From Lachnospiraceae bacterium (GTDB taxonomy: Bacteria; Bacillota; Clostridia; Lachnospirales; Lachnospiraceae): a stretch of 64,000 bases of DNA. This document shows positions 55,562 to 64,000 of the stretch, in pieces. Each line of letters starts with the position of its first letter. Within the stretch, counting starts at the first letter, position 1. The stretch lies in the NCBI GenBank assembly GCA_015058015.1, contig SVDM01000006.1:62001-126000 (forward strand), in the 5' to 3' direction. The position numbers and the translations under genes were made by a program. The notes below the pieces were generated by a model, which made no database searches, was not told the DNA's origin, and was given only the letters and a program-made list of their open reading frames with translations.

Positions 55562-57787
55562 CTAGGGTGCAGTGTTTCCACCCGTATTACCTCCGGTATT
55601 ACCGCCGGCGTTACCACCTGTATTACCGCCGGTGTTACCGCCGGTGTTACCGCCTGTGCCACCGCCTGTATTACCACCGGTGCCACCACCTATATTCTCG
55701 CCTGTACTGCCGCCGCTTGACGATGACGGTTTAGTACTCGGCTGCGTGGTCGGTCTCTGAGGCGTCTGTGGTGTGGACTCCGGTGCTGCCGAAGAAGACT
55801 CTTCTTCCGGCTCCGGTTCCGGCGACGGTACCCAGTATCCCGCTCCCGGCTCGTGCTCAGCACTGCCGTAGAAGTAACATACTACCGGGAATCCCTTCTC
55901 AACATATCCGAAAATAGTCTTAGCAGACTCCAAAGACATGTTAATACATCCGTGGGATCCGTTACGCAGGTATCTGTCGTAACCGTATCTTGCCTGCCAT
56001 GTGGCATCATGCATACCTATATCTCCGTTAAAGGGCATCCAGTATGCAACAGGTGTTGCATATCCCGGTCCCCTGAGAATTGCATTACGCTCACAGTATG
56101 TAACGGTGAATATTCCCGGAGGAGTTCCGTGTCCCGTGTTGGGATTACCGGATACAATATCACATTCGTATACTTTCTGTCCGTTTACATACAAAAACAG
56201 ATGCTGCATTCCGAGATTAATCTCTACATAAGAGTTTCCGAAATCCTTAACAGCATTGCCGTCTAAGGATACCAGAATGGGAGCTCTTTTAACCGACTCT
56301 CCCGCAACTATATCTTTTTTAAGTTGCTCTATCTCCGCTTCTCTGTCTATCTTAATTCCATAGAGGCGGGTTGGAATGGTAACAACCTCTCCATAGGTAG
56401 TCTTAAACTGTCTTGAATTACCTGTGGAATCATACTTGTCAGCCAATAGATTGACGAATTCCGCCACCGCTTCTTCATCAAAGCACAGCTCGTTATCATT
56501 GTTAACCGACAACCATTTAAGAAACTGGGTCTTATCAAGTTCCTCGTTCATTCCGCCATAACTGTATACCAGTTTCGAAGACATACAGTTCTCGCTGTAC
56601 TTCTTAAGGAGAGCAAACTTCTCCGAATCTTCCGTATACTCCGGCTCAACGTAACAATGGGATTCCTTCATATCAAGGTCTTTGCGAAGAAGAAGTATAG
56701 AGCGCTTTAACTGCTGCTCAAAAGCCTCCTCATTAACCGTATTGCCGAATACCGATGGAATAACCTCGAATCCGGTGCCTTCATGATAATCCGCAAGTCT
56801 TGCAGTCTTGGGGGCAACCCATGTCTCCCTATTCATAAAACTGCAGGAGTTAACAATCTCACTGAGTTTATCTTTATCATATGACAGGTTAAGCTCCGCT
56901 AAGATGTCACTGTCATTAAATATGCTCTTCGGCCACAGGAATATCTCCTGATTCTCACAGATAGTCTTAATATCCTCGCCGGATTCACACTTAAGACTGA
57001 TATCCGTGCCTTTAATAATCTTCATCTCTCCATCAACAGTGGTAATGGTAAGTTCATAGGTATCCACCGCATCAGAGATGGCCGCTTTGATTCCGTCATA
57101 GTTCTTAAATGAACACTCTACTCCGTCAATGGAGGTTCTAAACATTGTATGGAACCTGAAGAATACAGCCATAACGACATAAGCCACCAAAAGAGTGGTT
57201 ATTGCAGCCACCGCCACAATAATGGCACGATTCTTCCTTCCCACGGCAGCTACTGCCTCTAAACCTGTACTTTCTGCTTCCGTCTTCGGCTTGGCATCCC
57301 GTTCTTCTGTGAATCCACGCCGCTTTTCTCTTAAGAGTTCGGCACTTGCAGTTTTCTTGTCTGCTTCCGTATTTATTTCTTCTTTTTCAATTTTGGGTTC
57401 GTTATTTGCTTCGACCGCTACAGCTTTTTCGGTCTCTCTCGCCTCATCAGCCATAGCCGTCTTCGGCGATCGTCCAGCCTCCGGTGTCTCTATCTTTCTA
57501 GGTGTTCCGGGCATCACAGCATCCCCCGGAACAATCGTTTTGTTAGAAGATGCCGCTTGTTTTACCATATCCTCGGAAACATTACGAATCTTTACTACCG
57601 ATGGTTTCACGGCAACCTGCTCTGTGCTTCTTTCGGTTTTGAACACGAATCCGCTTTGTTCCCTTTTTGCAGCATTCTTCTTGGCTTTTAATACACCGTT
57701 CTTGGAAGAAGTATTCTTAATTCTTGTTTCTGACGTGCCTCCGGTTCCAGTTCCCTTTGGTCCCGAAGTCTTCTTCTCTTCTGACAT
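55562..57787 (-). CDS. L,D-transpeptidase (YkuD) with peptidoglycan-binding domain
   Basis: 741 residues. The first 180 residues are a charged cytoplasmic tail rich in Lys, Glu and Ala; a transmembrane helix follows (about 188-212, AIIVAVAAITTLLVAYVVMA). Outside are a PG_binding_4-like region (about 300-440) and the YkuD catalytic domain with HLFLYVNGQKVYECDIVSG and the active site GSHGCINMS (Cys in HGC), where the usual Arg after the Cys-Ile/Val is Asn. It links peptidoglycan stems by 3-3 bonds. The last 50 residues are Pro/Ser then Gly-Asn-Thr repeats, probably a flexible tail. Upstream gap shares divergent sequences with the RNase HI gene. Confidence 0.9.
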   Translation of the reverse strand: MSEEKKTSGPKGTGTGGTSETRIKNTSSKNGVLKAKKNAAKREQSGFVFKTERSTEQVAVKPSVVKIRNVSEDMVKQAASSNKTIVPGDAVMPGTPRKIETPEAGRSPKTAMADEARETEKAVAVEANNEPKIEKEEINTEADKKTASAELLREKRRGFTEERDAKPKTEAESTGLEAVAAVGRKNRAIIVAVAAITTLLVAYVVMAVFFRFHTMFRTSIDGVECSFKNYDGIKAAISDAVDTYELTITTVDGEMKIIKGTDISLKCESGEDIKTICENQEIFLWPKSIFNDSDILAELNLSYDKDKLSEIVNSCSFMNRETWVAPKTARLADYHEGTGFEVIPSVFGNTVNEEAFEQQLKRSILLLRKDLDMKESHCYVEPEYTEDSEKFALLKKYSENCMSSKLVYSYGGMNEELDKTQFLKWLSVNNDNELCFDEEAVAEFVNLLADKYDSTGNSRQFKTTYGEVVTIPTRLYGIKIDREAEIEQLKKDIVAGESVKRAPILVSLDGNAVKDFGNSYVEINLGMQHLFLYVNGQKVYECDIVSGNPNTGHGTPPGIFTVTYCERNAILRGPGYATPVAYWMPFNGDIGMHDATWQARYGYDRYLRNGSHGCINMSLESAKTIFGYVEKGFPVVCYFYGSAEHEPGAGYWVPSPEPEPEEESSSAAPESTPQTPQRPTTQPSTKPSSSSGGSTGENIGGGTGGNTGGGTGGNTGGNTGGNTGGNAGGNTGGNTGGNTAP
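55574..55690. repeat. 12-nt tandem repeat coding the GGNT tail
   Basis: About ten imperfect copies of a 12-base unit encoding Thr-Gly-Gly-Asn (with TGGG and AGGN variants) at the 3' end of the transpeptidase gene. Such repeats change length by slippage. The reverse strand reads as a false proline-rich frame. Confidence 0.85.
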
Positions 57788-57932
57788 GACTTTCCTCTAA
57801 TCTAAAAATCTTGACAAAATACATGTTATTGTGAAACGATACGTAGGTGAGGTTACACTTTTACATACTAACCCACCATAACATCACAATATACTATATC
57901 ATTTTATAACACAATAAGGAAGTACATTTTTT

Positions 57933-58544
57933 ATGGCAAATAAATATTACGCGGTTAAAAAAGGTCTTACTCCCGGGGTCTATGATTCATGGGAAGAATG
58001 CAAGGCTCAGGTAGAGGGATTCTCCGGGGCCACCTATAAAAGCTTTAAAACCATGGATGAAGCCATGGCCTATCTGGGGGACGTGGAAGCGGCAAAACAG
58101 CCCGACGACTACCTCTCCCTGCCAAAAGACGAAGCCGTGGCCTACGTAGACGGAAGCTTTAACGCAGAAACCGGGGAGTTTGCATACGGTGCCGTAATCT
58201 TTCATAACGGCAGGCAGATAAATCTTTCTGCCAAATCCGGAGATGACAGTCTTGCATCTATGAGAAATGTGGCCGGCGAGATAAAGGGTTCCGAAGCCGC
58301 CATACGTTACGCAGCCGATAACGATATAAAGAAAATTACCATCTTCCACGACTACGAAGGCATAGCCAAATGGCCTACCGGAGAATGGAAAACCAATAAA
58401 GAAGGAACTGCATCCTACAAGGCATTTTACGATGCTCACAAAGGTATTCTTGATATCCGTTTTGTAAAGGTCAAAGGCCATTCCGGTGACAAATATAATG
58501 ACCTGGCTGATTCCCTGGCCAAAAAGGCTCTGGGTATAGAGTAA
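57933..58544 (+). CDS. rnhA: Ribonuclease HI with viroplasmin-type N-terminal domain
   Basis: 203 residues. The N-terminal domain (about 1-48: YYAVKKGLTPGVYDSWEECK, VEGFSGATYKSFKT) is the viroplasmin/HBD domain that binds RNA-DNA hybrids; the catalytic domain shows YVDGSFNAETGEFAYG (Asp), GEIKGSEAAI (Glu), and HSGDKYNDLADSLAK (Asp) as the metal ligands. It removes RNA from RNA-DNA hybrids. Starts at 57933 with AAGGAAG upstream. It precedes leuA-araC by 263 bases without being obviously linked to it. Confidence 0.9.
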   Translation: MANKYYAVKKGLTPGVYDSWEECKAQVEGFSGATYKSFKTMDEAMAYLGDVEAAKQPDDYLSLPKDEAVAYVDGSFNAETGEFAYGAVIFHNGRQINLSAKSGDDSLASMRNVAGEIKGSEAAIRYAADNDIKKITIFHDYEGIAKWPTGEWKTNKEGTASYKAFYDAHKGILDIRFVKVKGHSGDKYNDLADSLAKKALGIE

Positions 58545-58552
58545 CCTATCAC

Positions 58553-58745
58553 ATTAAATTTAATCCGTAATCCATCCAAAACCTTAGTAATAGTAGGATT
58601 ATGTGCACAAAGCCCTTGGAGTATTATGTAAAATACATCAAGGTTTTTAGATTAAATTTAATCAATTTAACCAATTCTCATTAATAAAAATCAATTAATA
58701 TGATTAAATTTAATCATATTATTTTTATCTTAACTGTGCTATTAT
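58553..58745 (+). promoter_or_regulatory. Triple ATTAAATTTAAT palindrome array and leuA-araC promoter region
   Basis: Three copies of ATTAAATTTAAT: 58553-58564, 58651-58662 (extended to GATTAAATTTAATC, 58650-58663) and 58703-58714 within a perfect 26-base palindrome (58696-58721). Centres are 98 and 52 bp apart. A -10-like TATTAT lies at 58740-58745; there is no good -35, and the long palindrome ends 18 bases before it, the position of an activator or repressor. A half-site (ATTAAATC) is at 58771-58778. The likely ligand protein is the AraC domain of the following gene (inference). Confidence 0.65.
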
Positions 58746-58807
58746 GTGTAAAGTCTAAAAAGGATCGATTATTAAATCAGTTATTATATTAAAAGGAGAT
58801 TTTACAT

Positions 58808-60799
58808 ATGAAGAACTATCAAAAGTATGAACGCGCATATTTTATGCCGCCGGAATGTACTTATGACTGGGTTAAGAAAGATTATATCGACAAGCCACCC
58901 ATCTGGTGTTCCGTTGATTTGCGTGATGGTAACCAAGCTCTTATCGAGCCCATGAGCCTTGATGAAAAGCTGGACTTCTTTAATCTTCTTATCGAAGTCG
59001 GTTTCAAGGAGATCGAAGTAGGATTCCCCGCTGCTTCCGAGACTGAGTATAAGTTCCTCCGTACCCTTATCGAGAGAAATATGATTCCCGATGATGTAAC
59101 GGTTCAGGTTCTCACCCAGGCAAGAGAACACATTATAAAGAAAACCTTCGAAGCGGTAAAGGGAGCCCCCCATGCCGTTATTCATCTATATAACTCCACA
59201 TCTGTTGCACAGCGTGAGCAGGTATTTAAAAAATCAAAGGAAGAGGTTAAGCAGATTGCCATTGATGGTGCGAAGCTGTTAAAACGTTTAGCCGAAGAAA
59301 CAGACGGTAACTTTTCTTTCCAGTACAGTCCCGAAAGCTTCCCCGGAACTGAAGTCGATTATGCAGTGGATGTTTGCAATGCAGTACTTGATGTGTGGGC
59401 CCCAACCCCTAATCATAAGGCTATCATCAACATCCCCACCACCGTGGAGAATGCCATGCCTCATGTTTTTGCTACCCAGGTGGAATACATTAACAAGCAC
59501 CTCCACAACCGTGACAGTGTTATCCTCTGCCTGCATCCGCACAATGACAGAGGTAGCGGCGTAAGTGATGCAGAGCTTGGAATTCTTGCCGGTGCCGATC
59601 GTATTGAGGGTACACTCTTTGGAAACGGTGAGCGTACCGGTAACGTAGATATTATCACCCTGGCCATGAACATGTTCTCCCATGGCGTGGACCCGGGACT
59701 TGATTTTTCCAATATGCCTCATATAAGAGAGACTTATGAGCGACTTACCCGTATGCGTGTAGGCGAACGTCAGCCCTACGCCGGCGACCTGGTATTTACC
59801 GCTTTCTCAGGTTCCCATCAGGATGCCATCGCAAAGGGTATGGCGTGGCGCGAAGCAGGAAAAAGCGAGATGTGGAGCGTGCCCTATCTTCCCGTGGATC
59901 CCATGGATGTGGGCAGAACCTATGATTCCGATGTTATCCGTATTAACAGCCAGTCCGGTAAGGGTGGCGTAAGCTACATTCTTAAGCAAAACTTCGGTAT
60001 CTCCGTACCGGAGAAGATGCGAGAAGATGTGGGATATACCGTTAAACACGTATCCGATGTGGAGCACAAGGAGCTTTCACCCCAGTGGGTATACGAGATA
60101 TTTGCCAACAAATATATCAATGCCCACACCTATTTCGAGATTACCGAGTGTCACTTTAAGCAGGCCGACGGTATCATGGCTGAAACTACAATTTCACACC
60201 AGGGACAGCGCCGTGTTATCGATGCCAACGGTAACGGTCGCTTGGATGCCGTAAGTAATACCATAAAACAGTACTTTAATATCAGCTACGAGCTTTCCGT
60301 ATATGAAGAGCACGCTCTTTCCAAGGGATCGTCTTCAAAGGCTATGTCTTATGTTGGCATCACATACAAGAACAAGATGTATTGGGGCGTAGGAATAGAC
60401 GAAGATATCATCCGTTCTTCAATAAATGCCCTTACAGTTGCCGTTAATCAGATACCGGAGATTGCAACCAGTGCTGTTGCCAGGGATGAGCGTCTTGTTA
60501 ATATGGTTAACTTTATTCAGGCCAACTACCAGACCGTATCCCTTGAAGATATGGCAAGACAGTTTAACTTATCAGAGCCCTATATCTCCAAGTACATTAA
60601 AGAAAAATCCGGTAAGACGTTTATCGAAACGGTTCAGGGTATTCGTATGAAGAAGGCCCGCGCCTTACTTAAAAACGGTAACATGACGGTGGAGAACATC
60701 GCATATGCTGTAGGCTATCAAAATGTAGAACATTTTAACCGTCTATTTAAAAAGATCTTTAAGATGACTCCGGTCCAATATCGTAATAATGTTAAATAA
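58808..60799 (+). CDS. leuA: 2-isopropylmalate synthase fused to AraC-type DNA-binding domain
   Basis: 663 residues in one open frame; start ATG at 58808 with AAGGAG eight bases upstream. Residues 1-415 are the type 2 isopropylmalate synthase barrel: [25 protein letters not shown], and [16 protein letters not shown] (metal His243, His245), then [14 protein letters not shown]. Residues 425-548 match the LeuA regulatory domain that binds leucine ([31 protein letters not shown]). After a ten-residue link, 559-659 is a complete AraC-family double helix-turn-helix ([39 protein letters not shown]). It makes the first leucine precursor and, by inference, regulates transcription. I know of no described enzyme of this type. 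Confidence 0.93.
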   Translation: MKNYQKYERAYFMPPECTYDWVKKDYIDKPPIWCSVDLRDGNQALIEPMSLDEKLDFFNLLIEVGFKEIEVGFPAASETEYKFLRTLIERNMIPDDVTVQVLTQAREHIIKKTFEAVKGAPHAVIHLYNSTSVAQREQVFKKSKEEVKQIAIDGAKLLKRLAEETDGNFSFQYSPESFPGTEVDYAVDVCNAVLDVWAPTPNHKAIINIPTTVENAMPHVFATQVEYINKHLHNRDSVILCLHPHNDRGSGVSDAELGILAGADRIEGTLFGNGERTGNVDIITLAMNMFSHGVDPGLDFSNMPHIRETYERLTRMRVGERQPYAGDLVFTAFSGSHQDAIAKGMAWREAGKSEMWSVPYLPVDPMDVGRTYDSDVIRINSQSGKGGVSYILKQNFGISVPEKMREDVGYTVKHVSDVEHKELSPQWVYEIFANKYINAHTYFEITECHFKQADGIMAETTISHQGQRRVIDANGNGRLDAVSNTIKQYFNISYELSVYEEHALSKGSSSKAMSYVGITYKNKMYWGVGIDEDIIRSSINALTVAVNQIPEIATSAVARDERLVNMVNFIQANYQTVSLEDMARQFNLSEPYISKYIKEKSGKTFIETVQGIRMKKARALLKNGNMTVENIAYAVGYQNVEHFNRLFKKIFKMTPVQYRNNVK

Positions 60800-60804
60800 T
60801 AATT

Positions 60805-60832
60805 TGAGGAGATTCCCCGTGGAATCTCCTCA
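60805..60832 (+). terminator. Terminator of leuA-araC
   Basis: Perfect 12-bp stem TGAGGAGATTCC/GGAATCTCCTCA with CCGT loop, followed by TTTGCTCT. Confidence 0.8.
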
Positions 60833-60941
60833 TTTGCTCTATTTCGCCCCAAAATCCGCTTATGTTACTATATTATTTTCTGAAAATTTGTGATAAAATC
60901 GCCTTAGATGGTTTATCCAAAAAACGGTGAGGGGGTATTAC

Positions 60942-62687
60942 ATGAACACCAGAAAAACAAAAATCGTATGCACCTTAGGTCCTTCCTCCAATACCGAGGA
61001 AGTTATCCGCAACCTTATGATTGAAGGAATGGATGTTGCAAGACTCAATTTCTCTCATGGTAATTACGAAGACAAGCTTAAGATTATTGATATTGTAAAA
61101 AAAGTACGAAAAGAGCTTAATAAGCCCGTTGCCCTTCTTCTTGATACCAAGGGCCCGGAAGTTCGTCTGGGGGTTTTCAAAGAACACAGCGCTGTATTAG
61201 AAGACGGCAAAAAGATTATTCTTACCACGGAAGAAATTGAGGGGGATGCCTCCAGGGTATCCGTATCTTACAAGGCACTTCCCGCTGATATTTCCGTAGG
61301 AACAAGAATTCTATTAGACGACGGTCTTATTGAACTTCAGGTTGAAGCAATAGAAGGAACAGAGATTTACTGTAATATCTGCAACGGCGGAACCGTATCC
61401 GACCGAAAGGGAATCAACCTTCCCAATGTGGAATTGTCCATACCCTTCATTAGCCAGAAAGACCACGATGATATTAAATTTGGAATTGATAATGGCTTCG
61501 ACTTCATCGCCGCATCCTTTGTAAGGACCGCATCGGATGTTGAGGAAATCAGAGGCATTTTAAAAGAATATGATTGTCATTCCATAGATATCATTGCCAA
61601 AATAGAGAACAATCAGGGTGTTAGTAACATTGACGAGATAGTCAAGGTAGCCGACGGAGTTATGGTTGCCAGGGGAGATATGGGAGTTGAGATTCCCCTT
61701 GAAGAAGTTCCCGTTATCCAGAAGATGATTATTAAGAAGGTATACTCTGCAGGCAAGCAGGTTATAACCGCCACCCAGATGCTTGAATCTATGATTAAGA
61801 ATCCTCGTCCCACAAGAGCCGAGGCTACGGACATTGCCAATGCCATCTTTGACGGCACAGGTGCTATTATGCTTTCAGGTGAGACCGCTGCCGGCAAATA
61901 CCCCATTGAAGCTCTAAAAACCATGGTTCGCATCGCCACGAGAACCGAGGATTCCATCGATTACCATACAAGATTTAAGGGAAGCAGAGTATTGGATAAC
62001 CAAAATATTACCAATGCCATCTCCCACGCAACGGTTACCACCGCCGAAGACCTTGGTGCCGCTGCCATTGTAACGGTTACCAAATCAGGCTTTACAGCCA
62101 AGATGATTTCCAAATACAGGCCAAGTTGCCCTATTATGGGTTGCAGTACCTATGAAGAAGTGTGTCGCCGGTTAAATCTGGTGTGGGGTGTAATCCCTGT
62201 CCTAATCGAAGAAAAGACTGACACAGATGAATTATTCGAGCATGCCATTGAACAGACCCTTATTGCAGGCAAAGTCAAAGTTGGTGAATTGACGGTTATT
62301 ACCGCCGGTCTTCCCCTTGGCATCTCCGGAACCACCAACCTTATTAAGGTTCACGTGGCAGGACATGTTCTGGTTAAAGGAATCGGCGTATCCGGCAACA
62401 AGGTGACCGCTTCACTTTGCGTATGTGCCAACGAGGATGACTTGAAGCGTAACTTCCGAGAAGGGGATATTATAGTTATTCCTGAGTCCTCTAACAGAAT
62501 TCTTCCATATATCAAGAATTCTTCAGGACTTATTACCGAAGAAAAGAACGAGGATTCCCATGCCGCTATAGTCGGTTTAACCTTAGGACTCCCCGTTATC
62601 ATTGGCGCTTCCCATGCATCCCAGATATTAAAGGACGGCGCCGTGGTTACCATGGATGCATCTTCAGGTGTGGTAACTTCCAATTAA
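60942..62687 (+). CDS. pyk: Pyruvate kinase with C-terminal PEP-utilising-type domain
   Basis: 581 residues from the ATG at 60942 (GAGGGGG eight bases upstream). It makes pyruvate and ATP from phosphoenolpyruvate. KIVCTLGPSSN, ARLNFSHGNYED, the barrel loop MVARGDMGVEIP and TQMLESMIKNPRPTRAE are all present. The last 110 residues form an extra domain of the Firmicutes type (HAAIVGLTLGLPVIIGA, where PpdK/PtsI have the swivelling His). No ligand-binding function is proven for it. A likely promoter lies near 60871-60899 (TAAAAT -10) but the -35 is weak. Confidence 0.95.
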   Translation: MNTRKTKIVCTLGPSSNTEEVIRNLMIEGMDVARLNFSHGNYEDKLKIIDIVKKVRKELNKPVALLLDTKGPEVRLGVFKEHSAVLEDGKKIILTTEEIEGDASRVSVSYKALPADISVGTRILLDDGLIELQVEAIEGTEIYCNICNGGTVSDRKGINLPNVELSIPFISQKDHDDIKFGIDNGFDFIAASFVRTASDVEEIRGILKEYDCHSIDIIAKIENNQGVSNIDEIVKVADGVMVARGDMGVEIPLEEVPVIQKMIIKKVYSAGKQVITATQMLESMIKNPRPTRAEATDIANAIFDGTGAIMLSGETAAGKYPIEALKTMVRIATRTEDSIDYHTRFKGSRVLDNQNITNAISHATVTTAEDLGAAAIVTVTKSGFTAKMISKYRPSCPIMGCSTYEEVCRRLNLVWGVIPVLIEEKTDTDELFEHAIEQTLIAGKVKVGELTVITAGLPLGISGTTNLIKVHVAGHVLVKGIGVSGNKVTASLCVCANEDDLKRNFREGDIIVIPESSNRILPYIKNSSGLITEEKNEDSHAAIVGLTLGLPVIIGASHASQILKDGAVVTMDASSGVVTSN

Positions 62688-62708
62688 ATTATGAATCGAG
62701 ATGTTTAG

Positions 62709-64000
62709 ATGTTTGATGCAAATATTTTACCCAACTCACAGGTGTTCAAATATTTTGGCGAGATTTCCCGTATTCCCAGAGGATCCGGCAATACCAAAGC
62801 CATAAGCAATTACCTGGTGGAAACCGCCAAAGCAGCAGGGCTTTGGCATTGTAGCGATTCAGTTAACAACGTAATAATAATAAGAGAGGCAACTGCAGGT
62901 TACGAAGACGTACCTGCAGTTATGTTGCAAGGCCATATGGATATGGTGTGCGAGAAGGACGATACTTCTTCCCACGATTTTGAAAAAGACGGTCTTGACC
63001 TCGATATCGATGGAGACTTTCTCTTTGCTAAGGGAACCACTTTGGGAGGTGATGACGGCATAGCTGTTGCTTACATGCTTACGCTTTTGACCGCTCCCGA
63101 TTACAAGGGCCCCCGCATTGAATGCGTGTTTACTGTCGATGAGGAAACGGGAATGGAGGGTGCTTACGCCATTGATTTGTCTTCATGCAAGGCCAAGCGC
63201 CTTATTAATCTTGATGTTGAGGAAGAAGGGGTCTTCATCACCGGTTGCGCAGGAGGTACAAGACTTATCTCGACCCTCTCCTTTACCCGAATGACCGGCA
63301 CCGGATCCCTATACGATATTAATATCTCAGGTCTTGTTGGAGGTCACTCCGGAGATGAGATTAACAAAAAAAGGGCCAATGCCATCCGCCTGGGCGCCAG
63401 GTTACTCTATCACTTAAAAGACATGGATGTACCCTTTGAACTGGTGTCCTTTAATGGCGGTGCCAAGGACAATGCCATTCCAAGGTCAGCAAGTATCACC
63501 ATATGCTCTTATTGCGAGGAAGACAAGCTTCGGAGTCTTGTAGATGCCTATGCAAAAGAGATTGCCTCAGAATATTACCCGGCAGAAAAGACCATTAATA
63601 TCAATCTTGAGACAGATAAGACCGGCAACAAGCCACATATGGTTATAAGCGATCGGAGCCTTAAAAGTCTTCTTCTCATGGCTTATTCCATGCCAAACGG
63701 TGTAATAGCTACCAGCAAGTCAATACACGGTTTAACAGAGACATCTGTCAACCTTGGTATATTAACAACCACTGAATCTGAGATAAAAGCCACTTATCTT
63801 CTTCGAAGCTCCGTTGCCGGAAGACTTAGGTCGTTAAAAGAACGCATGCTGCTTATTCTGGATGCCGCAGGATGCGAGACCAAAACCGGCAATTCCTATC
63901 CCGGATGGGAATATGCCGAACAATCACCCTTACGGGATGCCATGGCGGCTTTCTGGGAGAAGAAATACGGCCGAATGCCGGCTATCAAGGCCATTCACGG
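62709..64000 (+). CDS. pepD: Aminoacyl-histidine dipeptidase (M20), truncated at window edge
   Basis: At least 430 residues, open to the right edge. The ATG at 62709 follows an in-frame TAG, so the start is fixed although the ribosome binding site is weak. M20 metallopeptidase motifs: MLQGHMDMVCEKD (zinc His and Asp), TTLGGDDGIAVAYML (bridging Asp) and TVDEETGMEGAY (catalytic Glu pair); LVGGHSGDEINKKRANAI marks the dimerisation lid. PepD cuts Xaa-His and other dipeptides. Starts 21 bases after pyk, with no terminator, so it may be transcribed with it. Confidence 0.9.
   Translation, partial: MFDANILPNSQVFKYFGEISRIPRGSGNTKAISNYLVETAKAAGLWHCSDSVNNVIIIREATAGYEDVPAVMLQGHMDMVCEKDDTSSHDFEKDGLDLDIDGDFLFAKGTTLGGDDGIAVAYMLTLLTAPDYKGPRIECVFTVDEETGMEGAYAIDLSSCKAKRLINLDVEEEGVFITGCAGGTRLISTLSFTRMTGTGSLYDINISGLVGGHSGDEINKKRANAIRLGARLLYHLKDMDVPFELVSFNGGAKDNAIPRSASITICSYCEEDKLRSLVDAYAKEIASEYYPAEKTININLETDKTGNKPHMVISDRSLKSLLLMAYSMPNGVIATSKSIHGLTETSVNLGILTTTESEIKATYLLRSSVAGRLRSLKERMLLILDAAGCETKTGNSYPGWEYAEQSPLRDAMAAFWEKKYGRMPAIKAIH

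Noticed and set aside
55572-55760. Proline-rich small protein on the plus strand
   Set aside because: Shadow of the Gly-Asn-Thr tandem repeat of the transpeptidase gene.
58808-60799. Two adjacent genes (leuA and araC) misread as one
   Set aside because: The frame is continuous, with no stop between the leucine-sensing domain and the AraC part, and no ribosome binding site with a start is evident in the link.
1-64000. CRISPR array or prophage
   Set aside because: No regularly spaced direct repeats with spacers and no phage structural or integrase genes were found.

Overview
The window looks like chromosomal DNA from an anaerobic Clostridia bacterium, most likely a Lachnospiraceae member. The evidence is the gene content and order: an ispF-cysE-cysS-mrnC-rlmB-sigH block like that of Bacillus and Clostridia, an oxygen-sensitive class III ribonucleotide reductase, a DUF2225 protein, an SPxTG-type sorting signal, Gram-positive promoters (TTGaca/TATAAT, 16-18 bp spacing) and strong AGGAGG ribosome binding sites. 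No phage, insertion sequence or CRISPR array is visible. Most of the window is core metabolism and signalling, with a few unusual pieces in between.

Layout. 1-4.0 kb (minus strand): a competence and two-component operon, comEA, response regulator, histidine kinase, GerMN lipoprotein, comEC (runs off the edge). 4.0-10.4 kb: arginine biosynthesis, argC-GNAT-argJ-argB-argD facing argG, with a shared control region full of ARG-box-like palindromes. 10.5-15.3 kb (plus): a PucR-type regulator translationally coupled to a second two-component pair, then an XRE regulator. 15.3-18.2 kb (minus): glnS, DUF2225 and an acidic membrane peptide. 18.4 kb: a soluble chemoreceptor-like protein. 19.4-23.9 kb (minus): the sigH/cysteine/tRNA-maturation operon, preceded by tRNA-Val and tRNA-Met. 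24.2-32.1 kb: purL, an HD-GYP/REC protein and a hybrid kinase with an Hpt domain. 32.2-38.3 kb: DUF1461, DUF1638, a second PucR-type regulator, a zinc-ribbon/TPR membrane protein, a small protein and a FapA-type protein. 38.4-43.8 kb: a soluble hybrid kinase and valS. 43.9-44.3 kb: a large gene-free inverted repeat between two divergent promoters. 44.3-47.7 kb: a flavoprotein, a DUF3786 protein and a sortase-anchored surface protein. 47.8-51.9 kb: nrdD with tandem NrdR boxes and a cluster of DnaA-box-like nonamers, then a membrane HD-GYP protein. 51.9-57.8 kb: pyruvate carboxylase and an L,D-transpeptidase. 57.9-64 kb (plus): RNase HI, a leuA-araC fusion, pyruvate kinase and a truncated pepD.

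The most unusual item is the gene at 58808-60799. It encodes a full-length 2-isopropylmalate synthase, including its C-terminal leucine-responsive domain, joined in one uninterrupted frame to a complete AraC-type DNA-binding domain. Its upstream gap carries three copies of the palindrome ATTAAATTTAAT, one inside a perfect 26-bp palindrome next to the likely promoter. This suggests (inference) an enzyme that senses leucine and controls its own or other transcription. Second in interest is the roughly 257-nt inverted repeat at 44028-44284, with two central hairpins sharing the same ATGGAC loop and a diverged partial copy alongside. It belongs to neither flanking transcript, so it is either an independent structured RNA or a dispersed repeat family. 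Third is the nrdD control region, where NrdR boxes sit next to five DnaA-box-like sites.
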